Below, in pieces: positions 51,947-60,806 of a stretch of 64,000 nt of DNA (its first letter is position 1; each line of letters begins with the position of its first letter). Below the pieces are notes generated by a model that saw nothing but the letters and a program-made list of their open reading frames with translations, did not search any database and was not told where the DNA came from. The DNA is taken from positions 124,001 to 188,000 of the forward strand of contig CANKXX010000001.1 of the NCBI GenBank assembly GCA_947487835.1. Direction: 5' to 3'. This stretch comes from an uncultured Microbacteriaceae bacterium. Lineage in GTDB: Bacteria; Actinomycetota; Actinomycetes; Actinomycetales; Microbacteriaceae. Position numbers and translations under genes: made by a program.

Positions 51947-53005
51947 TCAGCGGCGTGCGTCCCTGCCGTCGGCCGGCGCCGGGGCCACCGACTCACGCCG
52001 GATGAGGCGGGTCTCGAGGTCGACACGGGTGGCGCTCGAGGACAGCGGCCGGGCCGACCGCCGAGCCTGGTGCAGCATCCGGAACGCGGCGCCGCCCATC
52101 GCGCCCATCGGCTGCTGGATGGTCGTGAGCGGCGGGGTCGACCAGGCAGACTCCTGAACGTCGTCGAAGCCGATGACGCTGATGTCCTGCGGTATTCGCA
52201 GCCCGGCGTTGGCGACCGCCTCGTAGACGCCCATCGCCATGAAGTCCGAGCAGGCGAAGAAGGCCGTCGGCTGCTCGCCCCCGTCCGTGAGCATCGCCGC
52301 GGCGGCGCTCCGGGCGCGCTCCCGGTCCCAGTCGGAGAAGGCGATCCGCTCCCGCGGGACGTCGAGGCCGGCCCCGCGCATCGCGGTGACGAAGCCGTCG
52401 ATGCGCGCGTTGCTGTAGAGGTGCGACCGGGCGCCGCCCACGACGCCTACCCTCCGGTGCCCCGCACTCAGCAGGTGCTCCGCCGCCATCCGGCCGCCGT
52501 CCCAGTTCGTCGCGCCGACGCTGGAGACGTCGGCGGGCGTGCGGCTGCTCGGGTCGACGACCACCACCGGGATGTCCGCGGTCGTGAGCAGGTGGAGCTG
52601 CGCCGCGGTCACGTCGACCAGGACCACGATCACGCCGAGGGTCGGGCGCCGGAGGAGCCGGCTGACCCAGCCTCCGTCCGGCCGGGCGACGGTGAGCACG
52701 AGGTCGACGCCGGCGACGGACGCCTCCTCCTCGATCCCGCCGAGGACGGGGCCCATCCAGCTGCCGCCGATGTGACCGAGGACGACGTCGACGATGCTCG
52801 CCGCGTGCGGGTCCTCGACCGCCGCCGGGAGCTTCGGTCGACGGCGGTAGCCGAGCTCGTAGGCCGCTTGCATCACCCGAGCCCGGGTCGCCTCCGACAC
52901 GTCGGTCCCACCGTTCAGCACTTTGGACACGGTCGGCACGCTGGTCGCGGCACGCTCGGCGATGCGGGCCATGGTGGGCTTCTCCGGTGCGCCAGCGCTC
53001 TTCAC
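51947..53005 (-). CDS. LacI-family regulator, second of convergent pair
   Basis: A 352-aa repressor. HTH: ARIAERAATSVPTVSKVLNGGTDVSEATRARVMQAAYELGY; ligand domain GATNWDGGRMAAEHLLSAGHRRVGVVGG and FFACSDFMAMGVYEAVANAGLRIPQDISVIGFDDV. GTG at 53005 lies six bases after TACGGT, so translation is leaderless. Two TTGCGCAA sites flank its promoter. It may control itself, GH95 and, through the site at 50809, the importer operon. Confidence 0.85.
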   Translation of the reverse strand: MKSAGAPEKPTMARIAERAATSVPTVSKVLNGGTDVSEATRARVMQAAYELGYRRRPKLPAAVEDPHAASIVDVVLGHIGGSWMGPVLGGIEEEASVAGVDLVLTVARPDGGWVSRLLRRPTLGVIVVLVDVTAAQLHLLTTADIPVVVVDPSSRTPADVSSVGATNWDGGRMAAEHLLSAGHRRVGVVGGARSHLYSNARIDGFVTAMRGAGLDVPRERIAFSDWDRERARSAAAAMLTDGGEQPTAFFACSDFMAMGVYEAVANAGLRIPQDISVIGFDDVQESAWSTPPLTTIQQPMGAMGGAAFRMLHQARRSARPLSSSATRVDLETRLIRRESVAPAPADGRDARR

Positions 53006-53029
53006 CCGATCACCGTAGCCCACCGTGAA

Positions 53030-53037
53030 TTGCGCAA
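53030..53037. promoter_or_regulatory. TTGCGCAA operator overlapping -35 of LacI gene
   Basis: TTGCGCAA centred about 29 bases upstream of the LacI GTG, where it would overlap the -35 region and allow autoregulation. Confidence 0.6.
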
Positions 53038-53118
53038 GCCACCGCACGCTGTATCCGCGCTCCTCCCGGCGCGCAGGCGCTCAGACGGACGGGAGCGGAC
53101 GCGGTGCAGCTGACCGCT

Positions 53119-53126
53119 TGCGCAAG
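53119..53126. promoter_or_regulatory. TTGCGCAA operator, upstream copy
   Basis: CTTGCGCAAG, 89 bp centre to centre from the site at 53030. Two sites on one side of a LacI gene can support looping or cooperative binding. Confidence 0.6.
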
Positions 53127-53174
53127 TCCGGACAGGCGTCCGTCAGTGCGGGGACCACTTCGCCCACGGGCTCG

Positions 53175-55619
53175 TCAGGGCGTCCCTCCAGGCCGCACGA
53201 GCCGTACGACGACGGGATCGGCACCGACGCCGACGATCAGCTCGTCGCTGAGACCGTGAGCGGATGCGTCGGCGAACCGGAAGCCGGACCATGCCCGCAA
53301 CCGCACCGACCGGTCCGGGCGCAGCCATGCTGCCTCCGGGCGGCGCCGCAGCTGCACGACCGCGCCATCCTCGTCCCAGGCGAGGCGGTCGATGACGATG
53401 CCCGCCCGTCCCGTGAGCCCGGTGATCGACCCCTCCGCGCGCCACGCGCGGGGCAGCGCGGGGAACAGGGTGACGGACTCACGATCGGACGCGAGCAGCA
53501 TCGCGGCCACGAGCGCGGGGTATCCCCCGCTGGGGTCGAGATTGAAGATGCGCCCGGCGTCGTGGGTCGTGGTGAGGGCGGGTCGCCAGTGCTCGATGGC
53601 GAGCCACTCCGCACAGGTCAGGGCCGACTCCGCGTCGCCGAGCGCCGCCGCGGCGAGACCGAGCTGGACCAGCCCGAACGCCATCTCCATCCGACCGGGT
53701 GGGGCCGTCGGGTCCTCGGCGCGCCAGGCGATCTTGTGGGCGATAGTCGTCGCGGCGGCCCGTCGTAGCGCCCGGGCGGACTCGGTCTCGCCGACGAACG
53801 CCTCATCCGGCTCGTACCAGAGCGGATACAGCTGGGATGTGTGGCGGTGCGCGTGGTTCTCGGGCCAGGTCGCGTCGATCCATTCTGCCAGGCTGCCGTC
53901 GAGCGCGATCCGATACGGCGGCAGGTCCGCGATGAGGCGTTCCCAGCGCTCGTCCAGTCCGGAATCGCCGCGCGCCTCCGCCAGAATGCGAGCGCACCGC
54001 GCCGCATCGCGCAGGATGGCGACGTCCATGGTCGGGTCGCTCGTGATCGGGGATCGCTCGGGAACGGGCGAGTTCTCCGGTGAGTACCCCGGCACGAGGT
54101 GCCGTGGTACGTCCAGGCCGTCGATGCGGACACTCGCGGTCTCGGCGAACTCGAGCACGCCCGTCACGAGGGCCCAGAGCTCGTCGTCGACGATCGAGCG
54201 GTCGCCGGTCGTCGACACGATGTCGGCGGCGAACCGGAGGACCCATCCCCCGCAACCCGCCCAGAAGATGTGCGGGTAGGACGGCACGAAGTGATTGGCC
54301 CGCCCGGTGTCCGACATCCTCGCCGGGAGGAGCATGCCCTCCGCGCCGAAAATGTTGCGGGCGTTGTCGCGGTAGTCCTCCAGGTGCGGCAGCACCAGCC
54401 GCAGGAGCGAGCGCGCCAGTTCCGGCGTGCCGGTGGGGATCAGCGATGCGATCCCGCCGTTCTGCACGTTTCCGTTCATCGTGTAGTCGGCCGACCAGGC
54501 CGGCGTCCAGGTGCCCTGCCACACCCCCTGCAACGTGGGCGGGAGTACTCCGGTGGAACTGATCGCGTTCGCCCGGCCCGAGAGGTACGCCACCTCGGCG
54601 ACGCGTAGACGCGAGCCGAGGTCCCCGTCCCGGGCGCCCTGCCACATCTCGTCCGTCGTCGTGCCGGAGGTATTGCTGCCCAGGGTGAGGACGGACCGCC
54701 GGACGAGGTCGCCGTGGGTCGCCGCCTGCGCGGCGCGCAGGTCGTCCCAGTCCACGACCGGTACCTGCGCGGGCGTTCCGGCGAATCCGGTGCCCGGCTG
54801 GGACGTCACCGTCAGAGTCGCGGTGAGAACGGCGCGACCCTGCGCCGGAACCTCGATGGTCGTGCGGAGGTGCGCGCCGGACTGGTCCCGCGACCAGGCG
54901 GTTCCGCTGTCCACGGTCGTCGTCGCCGAGATCGCCGAGTCCCCGCCGCCCGCCGATGCGATGACCCGGCCGACCGCACCGGGCAGGAGCGAGCTCCGCA
55001 CGACGGCGGAGTAGTTGGGCGCGCCGGTCACGGCGCTCGCGGAGTCCTCCTGGGACAGACCGAGGTCGACGGTGGCACTGAGCGCCCCCTCGGCCTCGAG
55101 GGCGAGGTGCACGGTCTCCCCGTTCCGCGGGGCGAGTGCGCGCAGTCGCACGGTTCCAGCCTCCGGATGATCCCACTCGACCGCGATCTCACCGTGCTCG
55201 AGGTCCACGATGCGGCGGGTGAGCTCGCCGCCGGCGGCACCGGTCCGCAGGACGAGCGTGGCGCAGATGCCGAGCGGATTCGTCCAGATCAGGCCGTCCG
55301 GATAGCCGGACGCCGCTGCTGCTCGGGACAGGAGCTCGCCGGCCCGGGCGCCGTCCCCGTCGAGCACGGCGCGTCGGATGTTCTCCAGCTCCGGCGCGAT
55401 CACCGGGGCCGCCGGAGTGGGGTTCGCCGGCAGGAAGAAGAGCTCGTGCGACAGCGACACGGTCTGCGCCTGCGGAGGACCGAAAACGAGGGCGCCGACG
55501 CGTCCGCTGCCCGCAATGGTGCCGTCCTCCCAGGTCGGCGCGGGCGAGACGGTCTCGAAGGGCGTGATCGTCGCGCTGGTTTCGTGAGCCGAGGTGCAGC
55601 GGGTAGGGGTCGAGCTCAT
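53175..55619 (-). CDS. GH95-family glycoside hydrolase
   Basis: An 814-aa enzyme. GH95 features: FETVSPAPTWEDGTIAGSGRVGALVFG at the start, LPPTLQGVWQGTWTPAWSADYTMNGNVQNG, PTMDVAILRDAARCARIL and the PENHAHRHTSQLYPLW segment near the C-terminus. GH95 members are alpha-L-fucosidases or alpha-L-galactosidases; substrate here is not decided. No signal peptide, so intracellular. Start ATG at 55619 has GAAGG 11 bases upstream. Neighbouring LacI and AraC genes are candidate regulators. Confidence 0.85.
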   Translation of the reverse strand: MSSTPTRCTSAHETSATITPFETVSPAPTWEDGTIAGSGRVGALVFGPPQAQTVSLSHELFFLPANPTPAAPVIAPELENIRRAVLDGDGARAGELLSRAAAASGYPDGLIWTNPLGICATLVLRTGAAGGELTRRIVDLEHGEIAVEWDHPEAGTVRLRALAPRNGETVHLALEAEGALSATVDLGLSQEDSASAVTGAPNYSAVVRSSLLPGAVGRVIASAGGGDSAISATTTVDSGTAWSRDQSGAHLRTTIEVPAQGRAVLTATLTVTSQPGTGFAGTPAQVPVVDWDDLRAAQAATHGDLVRRSVLTLGSNTSGTTTDEMWQGARDGDLGSRLRVAEVAYLSGRANAISSTGVLPPTLQGVWQGTWTPAWSADYTMNGNVQNGGIASLIPTGTPELARSLLRLVLPHLEDYRDNARNIFGAEGMLLPARMSDTGRANHFVPSYPHIFWAGCGGWVLRFAADIVSTTGDRSIVDDELWALVTGVLEFAETASVRIDGLDVPRHLVPGYSPENSPVPERSPITSDPTMDVAILRDAARCARILAEARGDSGLDERWERLIADLPPYRIALDGSLAEWIDATWPENHAHRHTSQLYPLWYEPDEAFVGETESARALRRAAATTIAHKIAWRAEDPTAPPGRMEMAFGLVQLGLAAAALGDAESALTCAEWLAIEHWRPALTTTHDAGRIFNLDPSGGYPALVAAMLLASDRESVTLFPALPRAWRAEGSITGLTGRAGIVIDRLAWDEDGAVVQLRRRPEAAWLRPDRSVRLRAWSGFRFADASAHGLSDELIVGVGADPVVVRLVRPGGTP

Positions 55620-55695
55620 GAATAGATGGCCTTCTGATCGTGGACGGCGGTGTCGAACGGCGGAGCAGGGGCACGTCGGGCGTCTGCGTCTCCGG

Positions 55696-56673
55696 CTACA
55701 GCGCGAGCGTCTCGCTCGGGTACTGGTCGAAGCGGGCGGCGTAGGCGGCGGAGAAGCGGGAGAGGTGGCTGAAGCCCCAGACGCGGGCGACCTCGGCGAC
55801 GGTGGTCCGCGCGGGGTCGGCGAGTCGCAGATCGGTGTGGACGCGATCCAGCCGCACGTCCCGGAGGTACGCGAGCGGCGTCGTGTCGAGCAGGCGCCGG
55901 AACGCAACCTGCAGCCCGCGCACGCTGAGGTGGGCGGCCTCCGCGATCTCGATCGGCCCGATCGGCAGGTGCGCGTTGTCGTGCACGAAGTCGACGGCCG
56001 CGCGGATGCTCTCGTTCCGGGGCGCGAGGAGCACGTCGGGCACGGACGCGCCCTCCGGCGGATACAGGTCGAGGAACGCACCGGCCGCGCGGCGCGACAG
56101 CCGGTGCCACAGCAGCGGCGTCATCCTGCCTGTGCGGACGGCGGTCGTGATCTCACCGACGACGCCGTGCCAGTGCGCGACGGCGCCGGCCTCGACGGAT
56201 CGCAGGTGGTCGAAGCGGATCGCCCCCGTGCCGCGGAAGCCACGCTCCCGCGCTATGCGGTGAACGTGGGATCGGCCGAGGTGCACGAGCTTCTGGTCGT
56301 AGTCGACGAAGGAGAACACGAACGGCCGGTAGGCAGGGAAGAGCATCGGCGCGCCGGGCACGAGCGGAACGGCGTCGCGTTCGACGTCGATGGTTGCGTG
56401 TCCATCGACGAGCCACTGGACGATGTAGTCGTCGCTCCCGGGGATGTCGCCGGAGTTGGTGCCGCGCATCTGCGACGTGCGCAGCGTCATCGCGGCGTCG
56501 CCGAGAGCCGCGTAGCGGAAGGAGAACGGCCCGGTGGTGGGCGTGACGGTCCAGTCGGTCCCCGCGTAGAACCCCCCCAGCACTTCCGGCGCCCGTTCGA
56601 CGTCGGTGCCGGCGGCCTCGAGCCGGATGCGCGCCCGCTCCTCGACGGGGCTCTCGGCCGGCTCAGGCGACAC
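55696..56673 (-). CDS. AraC-family regulator
   Basis: A 325-aa regulator. The C-terminal two-HTH domain begins near residue 225 (FVHDNAHLPIGPIEIAEAAHLSVRGLQVAFRRLLDTTPLAYLRDVRLDRVHTDLRL, then EVARVWGFSHLSRFSAAYAARFDQYPSETL). The N-terminal effector domain resembles AraC-binding-like cupins. GTG start at 56673. It lies upstream of GH95 in the same direction and may activate it. Confidence 0.8.
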   Translation of the reverse strand: MSPEPAESPVEERARIRLEAAGTDVERAPEVLGGFYAGTDWTVTPTTGPFSFRYAALGDAAMTLRTSQMRGTNSGDIPGSDDYIVQWLVDGHATIDVERDAVPLVPGAPMLFPAYRPFVFSFVDYDQKLVHLGRSHVHRIARERGFRGTGAIRFDHLRSVEAGAVAHWHGVVGEITTAVRTGRMTPLLWHRLSRRAAGAFLDLYPPEGASVPDVLLAPRNESIRAAVDFVHDNAHLPIGPIEIAEAAHLSVRGLQVAFRRLLDTTPLAYLRDVRLDRVHTDLRLADPARTTVAEVARVWGFSHLSRFSAAYAARFDQYPSETLAL

Positions 56674-56911
56674 GGCGCTGCTCCGGGCACCGACCGTGCG
56701 ATGCCGAAATGGGAAGGATCACGGCCGTGACGTCGGATCGCCGCCCGTACTGCCGGGAGGGGTGACCCATCATCGACGCGTCTCCGCCGCCATGTGTCCC
56801 TCCGGTGTCGGCTGTCCTTCGTGCCCCCTACCGTCTTTTCCTCGCCGTGCGCGAAACAGTGCGCTCAGCGGATAGGCGGCCGCCGGGATGACCCGACGAG
56901 CAAAGTTATCT

Positions 56912-56933
56912 TTTTGTTTCGCAGGAAACAAAA
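56912..56933. promoter_or_regulatory. T/A-rich inverted repeat before DUF7882 copy 3
   Basis: TTTTGTTTC-gcag-GAAACAAAA is a perfect 9-bp inverted repeat just downstream of a TTATCT -10-like element (56906-56911). It may be an operator or form an RNA hairpin in the leader. Apart from this, the 300 bp between the AraC gene and copy 3 show no coding sequence. Confidence 0.55.
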
Positions 56934-56973
56934 CCACCTCGGGCCCCCGGACACTGAAAGACGAGGAACGCAC

Positions 56974-57303
56974 TTGGGCCATCTCCTCTACGGATCCCCA
57001 CCCACGCAGCTCGAGATCGATGACCGCGTTCTCGCCCACCTGCAGGTCGTGATCACCGGCAAGCTGCGCCGCAACGAATCATTTACCCTGACCATCCCCG
57101 CGGACGCGACAACGGGGACGGGTCGCCGCACGCTGTGGGTGCACTGCACCATCCCCATCCAGTTCAGCTACTTCGGGTCCCGGATGCCCGCGATCAACGT
57201 GGCATGGATCGACGTGCTCACCCGTGCCGCGAACAGCGGTCAGGGCCTGTACCCGCTGGACGAGCCGGATCCGGCGGTCGTGGACGCGCCCAGCGCTGCA
57301 TGA
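56974..57303 (+). CDS. DUF7882-type small protein, copy 3
   Basis: A 109-aa protein: GHLLYG start, IDDRVLAHLQVVITGKLRRNES, GRRTLWVHCTIPIQFSY and MPAINVAWIDVLTRAANSGQGL. TTG at 56974 is chosen because GAGGAA lies 7-12 bases upstream and the MGxLxYG register of the other copies starts here. No ATG is available in that register. Third homologue in the window. Confidence 0.7.
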   Translation: MGHLLYGSPPTQLEIDDRVLAHLQVVITGKLRRNESFTLTIPADATTGTGRRTLWVHCTIPIQFSYFGSRMPAINVAWIDVLTRAANSGQGLYPLDEPDPAVVDAPSAA

Positions 57304-57323
57304 TCGCTTCCCATCACTGGCCA

Positions 57324-57366
57324 GCGGGCGCCGGGTCTGGGAGAACCTCCCGGACCCGGCGCCCGC
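57324..57366. terminator. Long bidirectional hairpin terminator
   Basis: GCGGGCGCCGGGTC and GACCCGGCGCCCGC pair over 14 bp, with an inner GGGAG/CTCCC stem. It sits between convergent genes that end at 57303 and 57382. Confidence 0.75.
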
Positions 57367-57381
57367 TTCCCAGCGCGACGC

Positions 57382-58278
57382 CTACGGCGTCGGCGATCCG
57401 CCGTTCACGTTGAGCGTCTCCCCGATCACGTAGCTCGACTCGCCAGAGGCGAGGAACACGTACGCCGGGGCGAGCTCTGCCGGCTGTCCCCAGCGGCCGA
57501 GCGGCGTGCCGGAGCCCACCTCGGGCAGGTCCTCGGGCGGCTGGCCGCCCGCCGTCTGCAGCGGCGTCCAGATCGGACCCGGGGCGACCGCGTTCACGCG
57601 GATGCCCTTCGGGGCCAGCTGCTGCGCGAGACCCTTGGTGAAGTTGTTGATGGCGGCCTTGGTGGACGCGTAGTCGACGAGCGTCTCCGACGGTGCGTAG
57701 GCCTGGATGGACGTCGTGTTGATGATCGTGGATCCGGGCTGCAGGTGCGGCAGGGCCGCCTTGGTGATCCAGAACATCGCGTACACGTTGGTCTTGTACG
57801 TCTCGTCGAACTGCTCGTCGGTGATGTCGAGCAGGTCGGACTGGTTCTGCTGCTTGCCGGCGTTGTTCACGACGGTGTCCAGTCCGCCCAGTCCCTCGAC
57901 GGCGGCGGCGACGAGTTCCCGGCAGAATTCCGCGGAGGTGATGTCGCCGGGCAGTGCCACGGCGGTGCGGCCGGCCTCCTCGATGAGAGCGACGACCTCA
58001 CGAGCGTCCTCCTCCTCCTCAGGCAGGTAGGAGAGGGCCACATCCGCTCCCTCGCGGGCGAAAGCGATCGCGATGGCCGCGCCGATGCCGGAGTCGCCGC
58101 CGGTCACGAGGGCCTTGCGCCCCTCGAGGCGCCCCGCCCCTCGATACGTCTTCTCGCCGCGGTCGGCCTTCTCCTCGAGGTTCGCGTCGAGGCCCGCACC
58201 CTCCTGGTACTGGACGGGCGCCTCGAAGTTCGAGTACTTCTTGCTCGGGTCTTCAAAGGTGTACTGGTCGGTGGACAT
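57382..58278 (-). CDS. SDR-family oxidoreductase
   Basis: A 298-aa short-chain dehydrogenase with a 50-residue N-terminal extension. Rossmann motif TGGDSGIGAAIAIAFAREGA, NNAG, the active-site Ser (NTTSIQAY) and YASTKAA. The extension with FEAPVQYQEGAGL is typical of the general-stress-protein-39/YhdF group of SDRs. NAD(P)-dependent; substrate unknown. Confidence 0.85.
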   Translation of the reverse strand: MSTDQYTFEDPSKKYSNFEAPVQYQEGAGLDANLEEKADRGEKTYRGAGRLEGRKALVTGGDSGIGAAIAIAFAREGADVALSYLPEEEEDAREVVALIEEAGRTAVALPGDITSAEFCRELVAAAVEGLGGLDTVVNNAGKQQNQSDLLDITDEQFDETYKTNVYAMFWITKAALPHLQPGSTIINTTSIQAYAPSETLVDYASTKAAINNFTKGLAQQLAPKGIRVNAVAPGPIWTPLQTAGGQPPEDLPEVGSGTPLGRWGQPAELAPAYVFLASGESSYVIGETLNVNGGSPTP

Positions 58279-58404
58279 GGTTCCCCTCAGGTGGTCGGTA
58301 TGCCTACCGTCCGAGCCTAGGCACGCTTTCTAGTCGAAGCGGGGGCTTGCCATGGCTCCCGCTCCGTGTCTGGGGGGCCCACGGCCGGAAGGCCGCAGTC
58401 GCGG

Positions 58405-59328
58405 CTAGGCCGACGGCGGGCGGTCGGAGGCGAGGAGCTCAGCGGCGATGGTCCTCAGCCGATCGAGCACGGTCCGCACGCCGGCGCGCTCGAGGGTCTC
58501 GGGGCGGGCAAGGCAGTCGATGTGCCTGCCGAGTCCCGGGATGTCGAGCGGCCGGAGGACCACCTCCGGATGCCCGCGCAGGCCGGAGGTGTGCCGGGGC
58601 AGGAGCGCGATGCAGTTCCCGGCGGCGACGACGGCGGCGGCCACGAGGAACTCGTTGATGCGGTGCGGGATGCGGGCTTCCTGCCCGCTGATCGTCGCGA
58701 TGACGCGGACCGCCTGCTCGAGGGGAAAGCCCTCGTGCACCGCCACCCACTCCTCGTCGCGGAGGTCTGACGCGGAGATCACCGCTCGGTCGGCCAGCGG
58801 ATGGTCGCGGCGGAGCGCGACGTCGAGGGGCTCGAAGAGCAGCGTCTCCGTTCTCACCCAGCCGGGCCACTCCTCGCTGCCGGCCAGTCGGTGCGCGACG
58901 ACCAGATCGTGATCCGCTGTCAGGGCGGGGAAGTCCGACTGCGCCGCGTCGAAGTCCGTCAGGGCGAGGCTCGGCAATCCGGGCGCCCGCATCGCCGTGA
59001 GGAGGGGCCCGAACAGGGCGAGCCCTGCGCTGTGGAAGGCCGCGACGGAGACCGCACCGGACGCGACGTCCTCGAAGTCCCGCACCGCCTGCTCCGCCCG
59101 CTCCAGCGCGACCTCGACGTCGATGGCGGCGGCGGCGAGCGCCCGGCCCGCGGCGGTCAGGGCGGTGCGGCGGCCGTCCCGGTAGGTCAGGGGCGTGGAG
59201 CTCTGTCGCTGCAGCGCGCTGATCTGCTGCGACACGGACGAGGGCGTGACGTGCATGGCGGCCGCGACGGCCGCGATGCTGCCCCGCTCCCCCAGCTCGC
59301 GGAGCGCGCGAAGCTGGCCCAATTCCAT
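58405..59328 (-). CDS. LysR-family regulator
   Basis: A 307-aa regulator. HTH: MELGQLRALRELGERGSIAAVAAAMHVTPSSVSQQISALQRQ. TAAGCT lies seven bases before the ATG at 59328, so translation is probably leaderless; an ATG at 59346 would place the operator inside the gene. It is divergent from the DMT transporter and cupin genes. Confidence 0.8.
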   Translation of the reverse strand: MELGQLRALRELGERGSIAAVAAAMHVTPSSVSQQISALQRQSSTPLTYRDGRRTALTAAGRALAAAAIDVEVALERAEQAVRDFEDVASGAVSVAAFHSAGLALFGPLLTAMRAPGLPSLALTDFDAAQSDFPALTADHDLVVAHRLAGSEEWPGWVRTETLLFEPLDVALRRDHPLADRAVISASDLRDEEWVAVHEGFPLEQAVRVIATISGQEARIPHRINEFLVAAAVVAAGNCIALLPRHTSGLRGHPEVVLRPLDIPGLGRHIDCLARPETLERAGVRTVLDRLRTIAAELLASDRPPSA

Positions 59329-59341
59329 AAGCTGGAGCTTA
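59328..59341. promoter_or_regulatory. LysR operator/promoter
   Basis: TAAGCT-gg-AGCTTA is a perfect 6-bp inverted repeat next to the LysR start and includes its -10 element. A likely autoregulatory site that may also control the divergent transporter gene. Confidence 0.5.
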
Positions 59342-59400
59342 CCCATGGGTCGAGTGATCGGTGCCTTGTCTTACGCGTCGTCGGGCTCGACGATGAAGTG

Positions 59401-60402
59401 GTGTTCAGCCTCCTTCTCCGTTTCCGCGTCGATCTGCTGCTGCTCCTGGTGGCGGCCTCCTGGGGATCGACCTACCTCGTCGCCAAGGAGCTCGTGGACG
59501 ACAGCTCGGTGATCGCGCTCCTGGCGTCGCGGATGACGCTCGCCGCTGCTGCCCTGGCCGTCATCGTGGCGCTCCGACGGGAGCGCATCACCCCCGCCGA
59601 ATGGCGCGTCGGGGTGATCCTCGGGTCGCTGCTGGCGGCGGTGTTCGCGCTCGAGACGTTCGGCATCGCGCACACGTCGGCCACGAACGCCGGCCTGATC
59701 ATCAGCCTCACCATCGTGTTCACCCCTCTCCTCGACTCCGTCGTGCGACGGCGGCGACTCCCCCGCTGGTTCCTGCTCGCCTGCGTCGTCGCCGTGGTGG
59801 GGGTGGCGCTGCTGGCCGGCAACGGGTCGCTCCGGCCCCCGGCCCTCGGTGACCTGCTCATCCTCGCCGCGGCCGTCGTGCGCGCGATCCACGTCACGAC
59901 GATGCACACGCTGTCGGCCGGCCGGCCGATGGACTCGCTCCGCCTGACGACCGTGCAGCTCGGCACCTGCGCCGCCGTCTTCGCCCTGGCCTCCCCGTTC
60001 GCCGGGGTCCCGGTCCCGGCCTATCTCGCCGGCCTCGACCTCGGCGGCGCCGTGCTCTTCCTCTACCTGGTCTTCGCCTGCACCGTCTTCGCCTTCCTGG
60101 TGCAGACCTGGGCGGTGCGACGCACCTCCCCGTCGCGGGTCAGCCTCCTGCTCGGCACCGAACCCGTCTGGGCCGCCGTCGTCGGGGTGACCCTCGCGAA
60201 CGACGTGCTGACCCCGGTCGGCTTTCTCGGCATCGCCCTGATCCTCGGCGGAACCGCCTGGGGCCGCACGCTGGAACAGCGCGCCACGGAACAAGCGTTG
60301 ACCACTGGGACCGTCCTGGAGGATTCCGTCAGCGATCGTGCCGGATCTTGTGCGGTGCCGACCCCGCCCGCCGTCCGTCCGGCCGGGAGACTGGAGCCAT
60401 GA
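59401..60402 (+). CDS. EamA/DMT-family exporter
   Basis: A 333-aa protein with about ten helices and two EamA halves: LLLLLVAASWGSTYLVAKELVDDSSVIALLASRM in the first and LFLYLVFACTVFAFLVQTWAVRRTSPSRVSLLLGTEPVWAA in the second. Likely exports amino acids or metabolites. The start is unsure: GTG at 59398 or 59401. The C-terminal 45 residues are soluble. Stop overlaps the cupin start by four bases. Confidence 0.75.
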   Translation: MFSLLLRFRVDLLLLLVAASWGSTYLVAKELVDDSSVIALLASRMTLAAAALAVIVALRRERITPAEWRVGVILGSLLAAVFALETFGIAHTSATNAGLIISLTIVFTPLLDSVVRRRRLPRWFLLACVVAVVGVALLAGNGSLRPPALGDLLILAAAVVRAIHVTTMHTLSAGRPMDSLRLTTVQLGTCAAVFALASPFAGVPVPAYLAGLDLGGAVLFLYLVFACTVFAFLVQTWAVRRTSPSRVSLLLGTEPVWAAVVGVTLANDVLTPVGFLGIALILGGTAWGRTLEQRATEQALTTGTVLEDSVSDRAGSCAVPTPPAVRPAGRLEP

Positions 60403-60782
60403 CAGCAGCGTTCGGCACAGACCTCGCCCGTGAACTCGAGAAGGTCACCGAGCACTGGACCCCGCGCGTGGTGGGGCGGGTGAACGACCAGTACGTGAAG
60501 GTCGCGAAGCTCCTCGGCGAACTCGTCTGGCACGCGCACGAGAACGAGGACGAGATGTTCCTCGTCCTGTCCGGCCGGTTGCGGATCCAGATCGAGGGGC
60601 AGGCCGATGTCGAGCTCGGCCCCGGGCAGTTCTTCGTCGTGCCGCGCGGCGTCCGGCACAACCCCGTGGCGGACGACGAGGCGCACATCGCTCTCATCGA
60701 GGCCGTCACGACCGCGCACACGGGCGACGTCATCGTGCCCGGCACCGTCCCCATCGAGCGGCAGGTCGGTACCTTGGACTGA
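60399..60782 (+). CDS. Cupin-domain protein
   Basis: A 127-aa single-cupin protein. Motif 1 WHAHENEDEMFLVLSGRLRI (two His and a Glu) and motif 2 PGQFFVVPRGVRHNP (His) bind a metal. Coupled to the DMT exporter through ATGA. Function unknown; perhaps an isomerase or dioxygenase on a small molecule. Confidence 0.75.
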   Translation: MTAAFGTDLARELEKVTEHWTPRVVGRVNDQYVKVAKLLGELVWHAHENEDEMFLVLSGRLRIQIEGQADVELGPGQFFVVPRGVRHNPVADDEAHIALIEAVTTAHTGDVIVPGTVPIERQVGTLD

Positions 60783-60806
60783 CGCTCCGGGGCCGCAGGC
60801 TGCGGC

